The position numbers and the translations under genes are program-made. From NCBI GenBank assembly GCA_040757205.1, contig JBFLXL010000004.1, forward strand, positions 156,746 to 220,745: a DNA stretch of 64,000 nucleotides. Direction: 5' to 3'. The notes under the pieces were generated by a model. The model was not told where the DNA came from. It worked only from the letters and a program-made list of their open reading frames with translations, and ran no database searches. Shown piece by piece: positions 56,274-64,000 of the stretch (positions are counted from its first letter, which is position 1; each line of letters begins with the position of its first letter). Source of the DNA: Bacillota bacterium. GTDB lineage: Bacteria; Bacillota; Desulfotomaculia; Desulfotomaculales; Desulforudaceae.

Positions 56274-58013
56274 TTACACGCCGGCTTTGGCGATGTAGCG
56301 TTTCAGAAGGTCCTTAAGCACCGCCTCGTCCAACCGCCCCTGCAGAGTCGGCGTCTCCAGGCAGCGGCGCGGAAACCGCAGGGTGCCGAAATCGAAACCC
56401 ATCTCCCGCTTCACTTTGTTCTTCAGCCGGAAAATCCGGTCACCCAGGTCCGTCAGGAAGCTGCCCCCGGCCTCGATCCCCAGGCATTCCAAGGCCGCCC
56501 GCACCGTCTCCCGGTCCCACAACCCGCGCCCAAAGAGGCAGATGCAAAGGCTGTTCAGGACCTGGCGCCACTTCTCCTCGGCGATCAGCCGGTCCACCAG
56601 GACGCCCGCGTCGAAATCCGGACCCAAGTCCTGGTCCGCCGCGTACCCGGCGTTGCACAGGTGCGAGTGCCGGGCGCCCACGGCTTGGCCCAGCAGGAAC
56701 CCGTACCCGGTGTGGTAGCCGGCCATCTCGTGGCCGCCCAGGGTCAGGGCGAAGTCGCGGCCGCCGTAGGTGTGCGCCGCGGCTTCCAGCCCGCGGGCCA
56801 GGGTCCGGTACAGGTCGTTCGGCTGGCCGACCACCCGGTCCAGGGCGGCCAGATAACCTTCCGGCTCCCCGAAGGCCAGCCGCACCTCCAGTTCATCCGC
56901 ACTGAGGAGGCCTTTTTCCAGGGCCTCGGTCGCCCAGGCCAGCAGCACCCCGCTGGTGATCGCGTCCAGACCCAGGAGTTCAACCTTCTCGATCAGGGCG
57001 TACACACCGTCGGTTTCACCGATGCCCAAAAGCGACCCCAGAGCGTAGATCAACTCGTGGTCGTAGGCCAGCGCGGTGCTTTCGTATTCATGGCCCGTGT
57101 CAAACCGGCGCCGGTACAGACCGATGTGGATACAGCCCACCGGACAGCCCGGGCAAGCCAGCTTGCGCAAGAGCGTCTGTTTCGCGAACGCTTCGCCGCT
57201 GATCCGCGCGGCGTGCTCGAAACGGCTCTGCCGCAGGTTTCTGGTGGGCAGGGCGCCCAGGCCGTCCAGTACCATAATGTTCCCCGCCGTGCCCAGCCCG
57301 TGGTATTTCTCCAGCAGGCCGGTGTTCACCGCCCGCCGGAACACCTCGTCGTACACCGCCCGGTAGGCCTTGCGGTCCGGAATCGGAAAGTTCTTGTCCC
57401 CGTACGCCGCCAGCGCCTTCAAGTTCTTGGCGCCGAACACGGCGCCCAGGCCCAGGCGCCCGAAATGGCGGTAAGTATCCACGTTCACCCCGGCGAAGGC
57501 CACGCCCCGCTCCCCGGCCGGCCCGATCCGGATGATGCTGCGGTGCCCCCGCCCCGCCTCCCACTCCCGCAGAATGCGCCCGGTCTCCTCGGTGGAAAGG
57601 CCCCAAAGGCCCCGCGCGTCCCGGAAGGACACCCGGTCCGGCGCAACCGAAGCGTAAACCGGTTGGGCGGCCCGCCCGGTGATCACCAGGGCGTCCCAGC
57701 CCGCAAACCGGAGCGCCAGGGCCAGCCGCATCCCGGCGTAGCTCTCGCCCCACTCCCCGGTCAGGGGGGAGTGGAATACGGCCGCCGTCTTGGTAACCAG
57801 CGGAAACACGGTGGAAAGCGGCCCGATGGCCAGCACCACCGGTTGCTCCGGGTCCAACGGCCGCATCGTGGGCCGCCACCGTTCGGCGAAAAGCTTGCTC
57901 GCCAGGCCGACCCCTCCCAGGTAGTCGCCCAGGTCGGCGCGGGTTTCTTTTTTCCAGCTCAGACGGTCCAGGTCAAGGTGCAGAATATTCAAGACGCGCT
58001 CTTCCGGCACCAT
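56274..58013 (-). CDS. aor: Tungsten-type aldehyde ferredoxin oxidoreductase
   Basis: AOR oxidises aldehydes to acids (or the reverse) with ferredoxin, using a tungstopterin. The 579-residue protein has the N-terminal domain with GDYLGGVGLASKLF, the pterin-binding stretch GRLGLGAVFGAKNLKA and the cluster motif ACPGCPVGC with a later cysteine in HSHLCNAGY. ATG 58011-58013 overlaps the ferredoxin stop (TGATG); the frame extends upstream through that gene without homology. It forms a two-gene operon with the ferredoxin. Confidence 0.92.
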   Translation of the reverse strand: MVPEERVLNILHLDLDRLSWKKETRADLGDYLGGVGLASKLFAERWRPTMRPLDPEQPVVLAIGPLSTVFPLVTKTAAVFHSPLTGEWGESYAGMRLALALRFAGWDALVITGRAAQPVYASVAPDRVSFRDARGLWGLSTEETGRILREWEAGRGHRSIIRIGPAGERGVAFAGVNVDTYRHFGRLGLGAVFGAKNLKALAAYGDKNFPIPDRKAYRAVYDEVFRRAVNTGLLEKYHGLGTAGNIMVLDGLGALPTRNLRQSRFEHAARISGEAFAKQTLLRKLACPGCPVGCIHIGLYRRRFDTGHEYESTALAYDHELIYALGSLLGIGETDGVYALIEKVELLGLDAITSGVLLAWATEALEKGLLSADELEVRLAFGEPEGYLAALDRVVGQPNDLYRTLARGLEAAAHTYGGRDFALTLGGHEMAGYHTGYGFLLGQAVGARHSHLCNAGYAADQDLGPDFDAGVLVDRLIAEEKWRQVLNSLCICLFGRGLWDRETVRAALECLGIEAGGSFLTDLGDRIFRLKNKVKREMGFDFGTLRFPRRCLETPTLQGRLDEAVLKDLLKRYIAKAGV

Positions 58014-58432
58014 CACGCACCCCCCTCGCGCACCGCGGCCATTTCTAAGATGTCGTGCGGGCAGTATTTCGCGCAAGCCCCGCACTGTACGCAGACGATG
58101 GGCCGGTCGTCTTCGGGGTCCATCCGGATGACGCGCGCGATACAGGCCGCCACGCAGGCCCCGCAGCCGTCGCACCGCGCCCGGGTGAAGCGCACACCGC
58201 CCCCGGGGCGCGGCCGCAGGGCCTCCGGCGGGCAGGCGGCGGCACAGGCCGGTTCGGCGCACCCCAGGCACACATCGGCGGCCAGCTTGCTCTGCAACCC
58301 GCCGCGCGTGCGGATCTGGATCGCGCTCGCGGCCAGGGAAAACCGCCCGGAAACGGTGCGCGTGCAGGCCAGCATGCACGAATAGCAGGCGATGCAGCGG
58401 TTCATGTGTTTCACGGTCAGTACCCGGGCCAC
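58013..58432 (-). CDS. Polyferredoxin partner of the aldehyde oxidoreductase
   Basis: The 139-residue protein has cysteine sets for about four [4Fe-4S] clusters: CIACYSCMLAC, CLGCAEPACAAACP, CDGCGACVAAC and CVQCGACAKYCP. It resembles the HycB/AorA-type electron-transfer subunits encoded beside AOR genes. It starts GTG or ATG near 58432 and overlaps aor by the bases TGATG, so they are made together. Confidence 0.9.
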   Translation of the reverse strand: MARVLTVKHMNRCIACYSCMLACTRTVSGRFSLAASAIQIRTRGGLQSKLAADVCLGCAEPACAAACPPEALRPRPGGGVRFTRARCDGCGACVAACIARVIRMDPEDDRPIVCVQCGACAKYCPHDILEMAAVREGGA

Positions 58433-58461
58433 CTTCCGAACGCCCCCTCTGCTTTTCTGTT

Positions 58462-58747
58462 CACCGTTCAGTTCGCCGCAACCCGCGCCTTTTCCTCCAA
58501 GCAGGTGCGCATCGGCCAGAACCTCTTCGGCGCCATGATCCCGTCCGGCCGGGCCGACATCCTGCTCGGCTTCGAACCGGCCGAAATGTTTCCAACCCGC
58601 GCCCCGCCCGCCGTTTTCGAGGCCGTCTCCCTTTTGCGCGAGTGGTTCGCCAAGAAAGGGCTGGCGGACAAGGTGGACCGTGCCAATTCCGGTTTAATGG
58701 GCAACCCCGGGTGCGTCGTGGAGGGCCTGTCAGGAGCTGCGGAATGA
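58462..58747 (+). pseudogene. Fragment of a 2-oxoacid oxidoreductase gamma-type subunit
   Basis: The text QVRIGQNLFGAMIPSGRADILLGFEPAE matches part of the indolepyruvate/2-oxoacid ferredoxin oxidoreductase beta/gamma (IorB-like) fold, but the N-terminal nucleotide-binding part is absent. After it the frame continues with FEAVSLLREWFAKKGL and GNPGCVVEGLSGAAE, which I cannot place. There is no start codon with a ribosome-binding site. It looks like a deletion remnant between aor and the toxin-antitoxin island. Confidence 0.5.
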
Positions 58748-58761
58748 CGAGGCAACGAGGC

Positions 58762-58790
58762 TTGCGTCTTCACGTAAAATGTGCTACACT
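58762..58790 (+). promoter_or_regulatory. Promoter of the first toxin-antitoxin module
   Basis: TTGCGT and TACACT are separated by exactly 17 bases, and the antitoxin ATG follows 23 bases after the -10 element. Confidence 0.65.
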
Positions 58791-58813
58791 TAGTTGCGTG
58801 GAGGGTAAAAAGA

Positions 58814-59056
58814 ATGGAAAAACAGAATGTTACCATATCAGTGCCCAAGGACGTTTTAAAAAAAGCAAAACATATTGCTGTAAACAGGCAAACGTCCCTT
58901 TCCCGCCTTCTGGCAGAAACCCTGGAAGACATTGTTGAAAAAGATGACGCCTATAGTAAAGCAAAGGCCAGACAGCTTGCTGCTATGAAAAAAGGGTTCG
59001 ACCTGGGGGTAAAGGGGAAAATAGCCTGGAAAAGAGACGATTTACATGCCAGGTGA
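58814..59056 (+). CDS. Antitoxin of a PIN toxin (ribbon-helix-helix type)
   Basis: The 80-residue protein has the short N-terminal strand and two helices of a ribbon-helix-helix DNA-binding domain (NVTISVPKDVLKKAKHIAVN, then SLSRLLAETLEDIV), with a basic C-terminal tail (KGKIAWKRDD) that would wrap the toxin. It overlaps the toxin gene by 11 bases. Codons are noticeably A/T-richer than in neighbouring genes, a sign of transfer. Confidence 0.82.
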   Translation: MEKQNVTISVPKDVLKKAKHIAVNRQTSLSRLLAETLEDIVEKDDAYSKAKARQLAAMKKGFDLGVKGKIAWKRDDLHAR

Positions 59057-59480
59057 TGCTGAACTCCAGTTCGTGGACACTAACATTCTAATTTATGCAT
59101 ACGATGTAAGCAGTACCGAAAAACACCGGCGTGCCTCGGCGTTGGTTTCAGAACTTTGGGATTCGGGCAGGGGATGCTTGAGTATTCAGGTATTGCAGGA
59201 GTTTTATGTTAACCTAACGCAAAAAATTCCCCACCCCTTAACGCGGCTGGAAACAGTTCGTATTATTGATGATCTTGGTCGGTGGCGCCTTCATAAACCA
59301 GGGCTTAAAAGTGTAATAGACGCCATTGATATTCAACAGCGCAATAAAATATCTTTTTGGGACGCCATGATTATTTGCAGTGCCAAGGAAATGGGTTGCA
59401 AAAATATCTGGACAGAAGATCTCAATGCAAACCAATTATATGACGGTATTGAAGCTCGTAACCCGTTCATGCCCGGTTAA
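59046..59480 (+). CDS. PIN-domain ribonuclease toxin (VapC-like)
   Basis: The 144-residue protein has the PIN acidic residues in FVDTNILIYAYD, VLQEFYVNL, FWDAMIICSA and TEDLN. Such toxins cleave RNA and stop growth when the antitoxin is lost. ATG lies inside the antitoxin 3' end. Base composition is A/T-rich like its partner. Confidence 0.88.
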   Translation: MPGDAELQFVDTNILIYAYDVSSTEKHRRASALVSELWDSGRGCLSIQVLQEFYVNLTQKIPHPLTRLETVRIIDDLGRWRLHKPGLKSVIDAIDIQQRNKISFWDAMIICSAKEMGCKNIWTEDLNANQLYDGIEARNPFMPG

Positions 59481-59541
59481 CCCGACAGACCGCTTTTTAA
59501 GATAACGAAGACGTGCAGCAGGAAAGGAGCATTTTAAACTC

Positions 59542-59931
59542 ATGGCCAACAGGGCGATGGATTGGCTGACCCAAGGGGGGTACGACCTGCAGCATGCGCG
59601 CAATTCCATTCCGATGGGTGATTACGAGTGGGCCTGTTTCGCCGCTCACCAGGCGGCCGAAAAAGCGGTGAAGGCACTGGTGCAGCATCGCGGCGGCGAA
59701 GGCTGGGGCCATTCGGTCACCCGGCTGCTTATCGATCTCACCACCTTACTCCGCATACCCGACGCCGTCCTGCTGGCCGCCAAGCGCCTGGATAAACACT
59801 ATATTCCGGCACGCTACCCCAACGGTTTCGACCACGGCACCCCACGAGATTATTACACCGAGGGCGAGGCAAGGCAGGCGATCAACGATGCCGAAACCGT
59901 TTACCAATTTTGCCGTGACACGGTTCGTTAA
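59542..59931 (+). CDS. HEPN-domain protein (toxin of a HEPN/MNT pair)
   Basis: The 129-residue all-helical protein has the HEPN signature region (WACFAAHQAAEKAVKALVQH, HSVTRLL) and ends with a helix containing AINDAETVYQFCRD. HEPN proteins of this type are RNases or act as toxins restrained by an MNT nucleotidyltransferase. The partner gene overlaps its end by 44 bases. Confidence 0.88.
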   Translation: MANRAMDWLTQGGYDLQHARNSIPMGDYEWACFAAHQAAEKAVKALVQHRGGEGWGHSVTRLLIDLTTLLRIPDAVLLAAKRLDKHYIPARYPNGFDHGTPRDYYTEGEARQAINDAETVYQFCRDTVR

Positions 59932-60250
59932 CCGGGAAGCGGTACTGAAAACGCTCAAAGAATGCGCCCGGCGGCTAACAGAAGAGATTCCGGGCGTGGA
60001 GGTGCGGCTCTTCGGCTCCTACGCCGGGGGTACGCCGACCCCTCGCAGCGATGCCGATATTGCCGTGGTGGTTCCTGACGGCTTTCCGCTGCCGTTCACA
60101 CACGTAAGAGACCTGGCCGAAACCATATTTCTCCAGGCACCGGTACCGGTGGAGGTCTTTGTCGTCACCCGCGCCGCCCTGACCGAGGGGCGGGAAAACG
60201 GCAAATCCCTGGCAAAAACCATAGCCCGCACCAGTATGCCGCTGGTTTGA
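59888..60250 (+). CDS. Minimal nucleotidyltransferase (MNT antitoxin)
   Basis: The 120-residue protein has the polymerase-beta-like motif GSYAGGTPTPRSDADIAVVV with both metal-binding aspartates. In studied HEPN/MNT systems the nucleotidyltransferase adds AMP to the HEPN toxin and silences it; that is assumed here. It overlaps the HEPN gene. Confidence 0.88.
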   Translation: MPKPFTNFAVTRFVNREAVLKTLKECARRLTEEIPGVEVRLFGSYAGGTPTPRSDADIAVVVPDGFPLPFTHVRDLAETIFLQAPVPVEVFVVTRAALTEGRENGKSLAKTIARTSMPLV

Positions 60251-60389
60251 CCGGAAAACAAGTGCCCGGGACAAAGGTGGTTTTCCCGGCAGCGCGAGGT
60301 AGCCGGCACGACTTCATCGACGGTTTGCCCGGCGGGGGTTCTTGACGGGAGCAGGATGTGATATACTAACCGATACAGGGGGTGTTACA

Positions 60390-60668
60390 ATGGAACGAGA
60401 CACGCAAATGATACATGTACGGATGCCGGTCGATTTGATCAAGCAATTGGACGCTTATTTGAAGAAGCATGGAACGACGAAGACCGATTTCATTGTGCGC
60501 GCCGTCGCCGAGCGTTTGCGCCGGGAGCTGGCGCTGGAGAGTTTCAGGGCCGTGCGGGGCGCGCTGGCGGCGGAGGATGCCCCGGAATGGAGCGCCGCGC
60601 CCGCGGGCAAGTGGGTGCGGGAGTTACGCGGCAAGGAGCGGGATGTGCCGGTATGGCCTACCTCGTAG
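60390..60668 (+). CDS. Ribbon-helix-helix antitoxin (VapB-like)
   Basis: The 92-residue protein has MIHVRMPVDLIKQLDAYLKK and TKTDFIVRAVAERLRREL, a typical ribbon-helix-helix. A C-terminal part (KWVRELRGKERDV) probably contacts the toxin. A -10 element TATACT (60362-60367) lies upstream, with TTCTTG 17 bases before it. It overlaps the toxin gene by 16 bases. Confidence 0.85.
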   Translation: MERDTQMIHVRMPVDLIKQLDAYLKKHGTTKTDFIVRAVAERLRRELALESFRAVRGALAAEDAPEWSAAPAGKWVRELRGKERDVPVWPTS

Positions 60669-61042
60669 ATACCTGTGTGCTGATCGACCACCTTACCGGC
60701 CGGTTACCCTCAGCGGTCCAGGGGATGCTGGAAAGGCTGGTGGCGGCCGGAGAAGTGTGTACGAGCGCTGTTGTCTACCATGAACTGATGACCGGGGCGC
60801 AGACGACCAGAGCCCGGGAGGCCGTGGAGCATCTGCTGGCGGCCTGGGAGGTGCTGCCGGTCGACGTTGTCGTGGCGCGGGATGCAGCCGGGATACGGCG
60901 GCGCCGACGGGCGCAGGGGCGGACGATCGCGATGGCCGACGCCCTGATCGCGGCCACGGCGAGAGTCCACCACTTAACGGTGATGACGGGGAACGTGAAA
61001 GACTTTCCGGACGTGGCAACGGAGGATCTATCAGGAATGTAG
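60653..61042 (+). CDS. vapC: VapC-family PIN ribonuclease toxin
   Basis: The 129-residue protein has MAYLVDTCVLIDHLTGR, VVYHELMTGAQ, IAMADALIAATARVH and TGNVKDF, with all four PIN acidic sites present. It is GC-rich like the host, unlike the first PIN module. ATG 60653-60655 lies inside the antitoxin gene. Its start resembles the vapC remnant at 4944. Confidence 0.88.
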   Translation: MAYLVDTCVLIDHLTGRLPSAVQGMLERLVAAGEVCTSAVVYHELMTGAQTTRAREAVEHLLAAWEVLPVDVVVARDAAGIRRRRRAQGRTIAMADALIAATARVHHLTVMTGNVKDFPDVATEDLSGM

Positions 61043-61079
61043 CGTTTTTGGGTTTGGGTGGTGCGGATTTCGGCCCAAT

Positions 61080-61198
61080 CCGTCCACCCATTTCGGTGGA
61101 AACCGTCCACTCGTTTCGGACGAATCTGTACAGTCATTTCGGTCTAAACCGTCCACTTTTGATCGCTGACCGAAATGGGTGGACGGTTTCCACCGAAA
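61080..61198. repeat. Clustered CCGTCCAC repeats and inverted repeats at the IS left end
   Basis: CCGTCCAC occurs at 61080, 61103 and 61149, and inverted at 61179. The 20 bases TTTCGGTGGAAACCGTCCAC (61091-61110) are perfectly inverted at 61179-61198. The 13 bases CCACCCATTTCGG (61084-61096) are inverted at 61170-61182. They probably are transposase-binding sites. Confidence 0.75.
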
Positions 61199-61289
61199 CA
61201 CAGAGACTTTAGGAAGTTGGCGAGCCGGGGCGGCGCTGGATAAACCTGGGCATATGCTCTACCATCAAGGAAAACAGCAAGGGATGTGG

Positions 61290-62851
61290 ATGGTAGAGAT
61301 GCCGAGAAAGGGGTTATCCATGCGCAAAGTCAGAGAAGCGCTACGGCTGCGTTTCGGCACCGGCTTGAGCACCCGCCAAGTGGCACGCAGCTGCAATATT
61401 GGTCACAGCACCGTCCGCGACTACGAACAGCGGGCCAAGGCTGCGGGTATCGGTTGGCCCCTACCGGCCGACATGGATGACGCCCGCCTGGAGGCGCTGT
61501 TGTTCCGGCGCCCCCAGTTCCGGCCGGACCGGCCGCTGCCGGACATCGCTTATCTGCATGCCGAGATGCGCAAAAAGGGTGTCACCCTCCAGCTCTTATG
61601 GCACGAGTACAAGCAAGCCCACCCCGACGGCTACCAGTACACCCAGTTCTGTGAGCACTACCGCAAGGGAGTCGGCAAGCTGGACCTCACGATGCGCCAG
61701 GAGCACCGGGCTGGTGAAAAAGTGTTCGTGGACTGGGCGGGCCAGACTATCACCATCGTTGACCGTGAAACCGGCGAGATTACTCAAGCCTACATCTTCG
61801 TGGCCGTGCTCGGGGCCAGCAACTATACCTACGTGGAAGCCTTCATCAACCAGAACCTGGCCAACTGGATCACGGCCCACATCCGCACCTTCGAGTATTT
61901 CGCCGGGGTGCCCGAGATCATTGTGCCGGACAACCTCAAAACAGGTGTCAAAAAGCCGTGCCGCTACGAACCCGAACTCAACGCGGTCTACCAAGACATG
62001 ACCGTCCACTACGGCGCCGCGGTGTCCCTGCCAGGATTATTTGTCAGTGATTGACGGGATAAGATGGCAGGGATAAGGCCAAGGTCGAGGTGGGCGTCCA
62101 GATCGTGGAGCGCTGGATCCTGGCCGCACTCCGTAACCGCACCTTCTTTAGCATCACCGAACTGAATGGCGCCATCCGAGAACTCCTGGAGCGGCTCAAC
62201 AACCGCCGGTTTAAGAGACTCCCCACCACCCGGCGCGAACTCTATGAAAAGCTCGACCTTCCGGCCTTAAAGCCCCTGCCGGCCCAGCGCTACCCGTTCG
62301 TCGAGTGGAAGACGGCCCACGTGAACATCGATTACCACATCGAGGTGGATCGCCATTTCTACAGCGTTCCACACCAGTTAGTGGGCGAACGGGTGGACGT
62401 CCGCCTGGGGCCCCATCTGGTGGAGGTACTTTACCGTCACCGCCGGGTGGCCAGCCACGCACGCAGCTATATCCCCGGCCGGGCCACCACCTGCCCGGAA
62501 CACCGGCCCAAGGCTCACCAGAAACACGCTGAGTGGACGCCGTCGCGCATCATCCGCTGGGCAGCCCAGAAAGGTCCACACACGGGCCGTTTGGTGGAAG
62601 CCATCCTGCAATCCAAACCGCACCCCGAGCAGGGCTACCGGGCCTGCCTGGGCATCATCCGGCTGGCCGATCGTTACCCCATCGAGAGGCTGGAGGCTGC
62701 CTGCCATCGCTGCCTGATAATCAAGGCCTATTCCTACAAGAGCGTGCACTCCGTCCTGAAAACCGGACTGGACCAAGTGGCCTTGGAGCTAAAACCGGTC
62801 AAACCCGTTCCCGTACACGCCAACATCCGGGGCCGGGATTACTACAACTAG
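61290..62851 (+). pseudogene. istA: IS21 transposase IstA, interrupted
   Basis: The first part (61290-62054) covers the helix-turn-helix (STRQVARSCNIGHSTVRDYEQ) and most of the DDE core (VFVDWAGQT, VAVLGASNYTYVEA, VPDNLKTGVKKP). Near 62015-62070 about 30-40 extra bases, with a repeated GGGATAAG, replace the expected junction, bring in a stop and change the frame. The second part (62072-62851) continues [20 protein letters not shown] through [22 protein letters not shown]. The transposase is probably inactive. Confidence 0.85.
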
Positions 62852-62855
62852 GAGC

Positions 62856-63599
62856 GTGAGAACCGTGCTGCAGCAGACCCTGGACAAACTGCATCAGATG
62901 AAACTTGCCGGTATGGCCCGGGCGTTGAAGGAGCAACTCTCCCAGCCCGAGACCGACGCGCTCTCGTTTGAAGAGCGCCTGGGCCTACTGGTCGACCGCG
63001 AAGCCGACCTGCGCGAAAACCGCCGACTGTCCTGGCGCCTCAAAGAGGCCCACCTCAAGCAACCGGCCTGCGTGGAGGACGTAGACTTCCGGCACTCCCG
63101 GGGCCTGGACCGTTCCGCCTTTTTCTCCCTGGCCAACTGCCAGTGGATCCAGGCACATCACAACGTGATCATCACTGGACCAACCGGAGTGGGCAAGACG
63201 TACATCGCCTGCGCCCTGGGCAACAAAGCTTGCCGGCTGGGGTTCAAGGTGCGCTACTGGAGCGTTTCCCGCTTCGTTCACACCCTTGCCCTGTCCCGCG
63301 CCGACGGCAGCTACGACTCCCTGGTGCGCAAGTTGCAGCGGACCGACCTCCTGCTTCTCGATGACTGGGGCTTGTCTCCCTTTCAACTCACCGAAGCCCG
63401 GGATCTCTTTGAGATTCTCGAGGACCGCAACCAGACCAAGTCCACGCTGGTGGTGAGCCAGATTCCCGTCGGCAACTGGCACGACCTCCTGACCGACGCC
63501 ACTCTGGCCGACGCGATCCTCGACCGCCTGGTACACAACGCCTACAAGATCGAATTGAGGGGGGAGTCTATGCGAAAGATCCTGACCAAGCTTGACTGA
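62856..63599 (+). CDS. istB: IS21 transposition helper ATPase IstB
   Basis: The 247-residue AAA ATPase assists IstA in target selection. It has the N-terminal helical domain (LDKLHQMKLAGMARALKEQL), Walker [12 protein letters not shown] and Walker B LLLLDDWGL. The gene seems intact and starts four bases after istA. Confidence 0.93.
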   Translation: MRTVLQQTLDKLHQMKLAGMARALKEQLSQPETDALSFEERLGLLVDREADLRENRRLSWRLKEAHLKQPACVEDVDFRHSRGLDRSAFFSLANCQWIQAHHNVIITGPTGVGKTYIACALGNKACRLGFKVRYWSVSRFVHTLALSRADGSYDSLVRKLQRTDLLLLDDWGLSPFQLTEARDLFEILEDRNQTKSTLVVSQIPVGNWHDLLTDATLADAILDRLVHNAYKIELRGESMRKILTKLD

Positions 63600-63712
63600 T
63601 TCCGTACACTTGGGTACTATTCCCATAACCAGCGTCGCTTCGCTCCGACACCTGGACGAAAACCCCGGAACAGGTGTACGGATTCACCGGAATGCGCAGG
63701 GTGGAGAAACCG

Positions 63713-63752
63713 AATATAAAGCCCCCTGGAGAAACTCCAGGGGGCTTTATAT
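63713..63752 (-). terminator. Terminator of the rRNA operon
   Basis: GCCCCCTGGAG, the loop AAA and CTCCAGGGGGC are flanked by AATATAAA and TTTATATT, giving an 18-bp stem with U-rich ends just after 5S. Confidence 0.85.
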
Positions 63753-63756
63753 TTAG

Positions 63757-63870
<114 letters not shown>

Positions 63871-63911
63871 AATTCAATATTCCCTCAAAACTGCACAGCG
63901 TGGATTTTTAA

Positions 63912-64000
63912 GATCAAGCCCTCGACCGATTAGTACCGGTCCGCTGAACTGGTCGCCCAGCTTACACGCCCGGCCTATCTACCTGGTATTCTACCAGGGG
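63912..64000 (-). rRNA. rrl: 23S ribosomal RNA, 3' end
   Basis: The minus strand reads GGTACTAATCGGTCGAGGG near its end, the conserved 3' terminus of 23S rRNA. The gene continues past the right edge, with about 40 bases between it and 5S. Confidence 0.93.

Larger units (their letters stand above)
61127..63680 (+). mobile_element. IS21-family insertion sequence
   Basis: The element holds istA (broken) and istB in the usual overlapping order. The left end may start at TGTACAG (61127), and the right end near 63675 has CAGGTGTACG in inverse orientation; the termini agree only in part (about 10 of 16 bases) and are uncertain. No clear target duplication is seen. The insertion lies between the toxin-antitoxin island and the rRNA operon. 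Confidence 0.7.

Noticed and set aside
62090..62851. Second half of istA as a separate gene
   Set aside because: It begins in the middle of the catalytic domain and lacks a proper start; it is the remainder of the interrupted istA.

Overview
The window is GC-rich DNA (about 60% by eye) from an anaerobic, spore-forming Firmicute of the Desulfotomaculales/Peptococcaceae type. The gene order tuf-rpmG-secE-nusG-rplK, the stretch from clpC-radA-disA-carD through to rlmB-yacP-sigH, an ECF sigma/anti-sigma pair, spore-type SPOCS proteins, [FeFe]-hydrogenase maturases, a nifH-I1-I2-D-K-E-B-V cluster and a tungsten aldehyde oxidoreductase all fit a relative of Candidatus Desulforudis audaxviator. That identification is inference, because no search was run.

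Layout. 1-2631: minus-strand ribosomal/transcription cluster ending in the first codons of rplK. 2874-5458: an inserted P-loop ATPase with a palindromic operator, a candidate small RNA, an ACT-domain gene, a vapC relic and four tRNAs. 5666-22105: lipoprotein cyclophilin, then the housekeeping block sigH, yacP, rlmB, cupin, thyX, cysS, cysE, ispDF, yacL, carD, disA, radA, clpC, mcsB, mcsA, with no ctsR. 22400-27356: DUF2889-like, HAD, ferritin-like, membrane and UbiD-type genes. 27500-32190: IS21 relic, tRNA-Asn and the hydrogenase maturation operon (regulator, hydG, hydF, hydE). 32601-35062: acidic-tailed protein and three SPOCS/DUF3794-like paralogues. 35204-45060: nitrogenase cluster with amtB and glnK, transcribed leftward. 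45246-48806: structured leader, asnB and a double P-loop ATPase. 48910-55152: anti-sigma factor, ECF sigma factor and a 1336-residue PocR-PAS-GGDEF-HD-GYP protein. 55394-58432: QueG-like Fe-S protein, aldehyde ferredoxin oxidoreductase and its ferredoxin. 58462-61042: oxidoreductase fragment and three toxin-antitoxin modules. 61080-63680: IS21-family element with a broken istA and an intact istB. 63713-64000: end of an rRNA operon (5S and the 3' end of 23S, minus strand).

How the parts work together. The nif cluster carries structural genes (HDK), PII-type switch-off proteins (NifI1/I2) and cofactor genes (E, B, V), but no nifN. Its nifV needs a -1 shift at a G7 run and lacks the usual C-terminal domain. 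AmtB, GlnK and AsnB next to it complete a nitrogen-acquisition block. HydE, HydF and HydG build the [FeFe]-hydrogenase H-cluster, although no hydrogenase structural gene lies in the window. 

Recurring theme. Short tandem repeats and palindromes (GGGGACTGTCCCC type) sit in or beside many genes, including mcsB, cysS, nifB, nifE, nifI1 and hydF. They have lengthened C-termini or inserted low-complexity segments.
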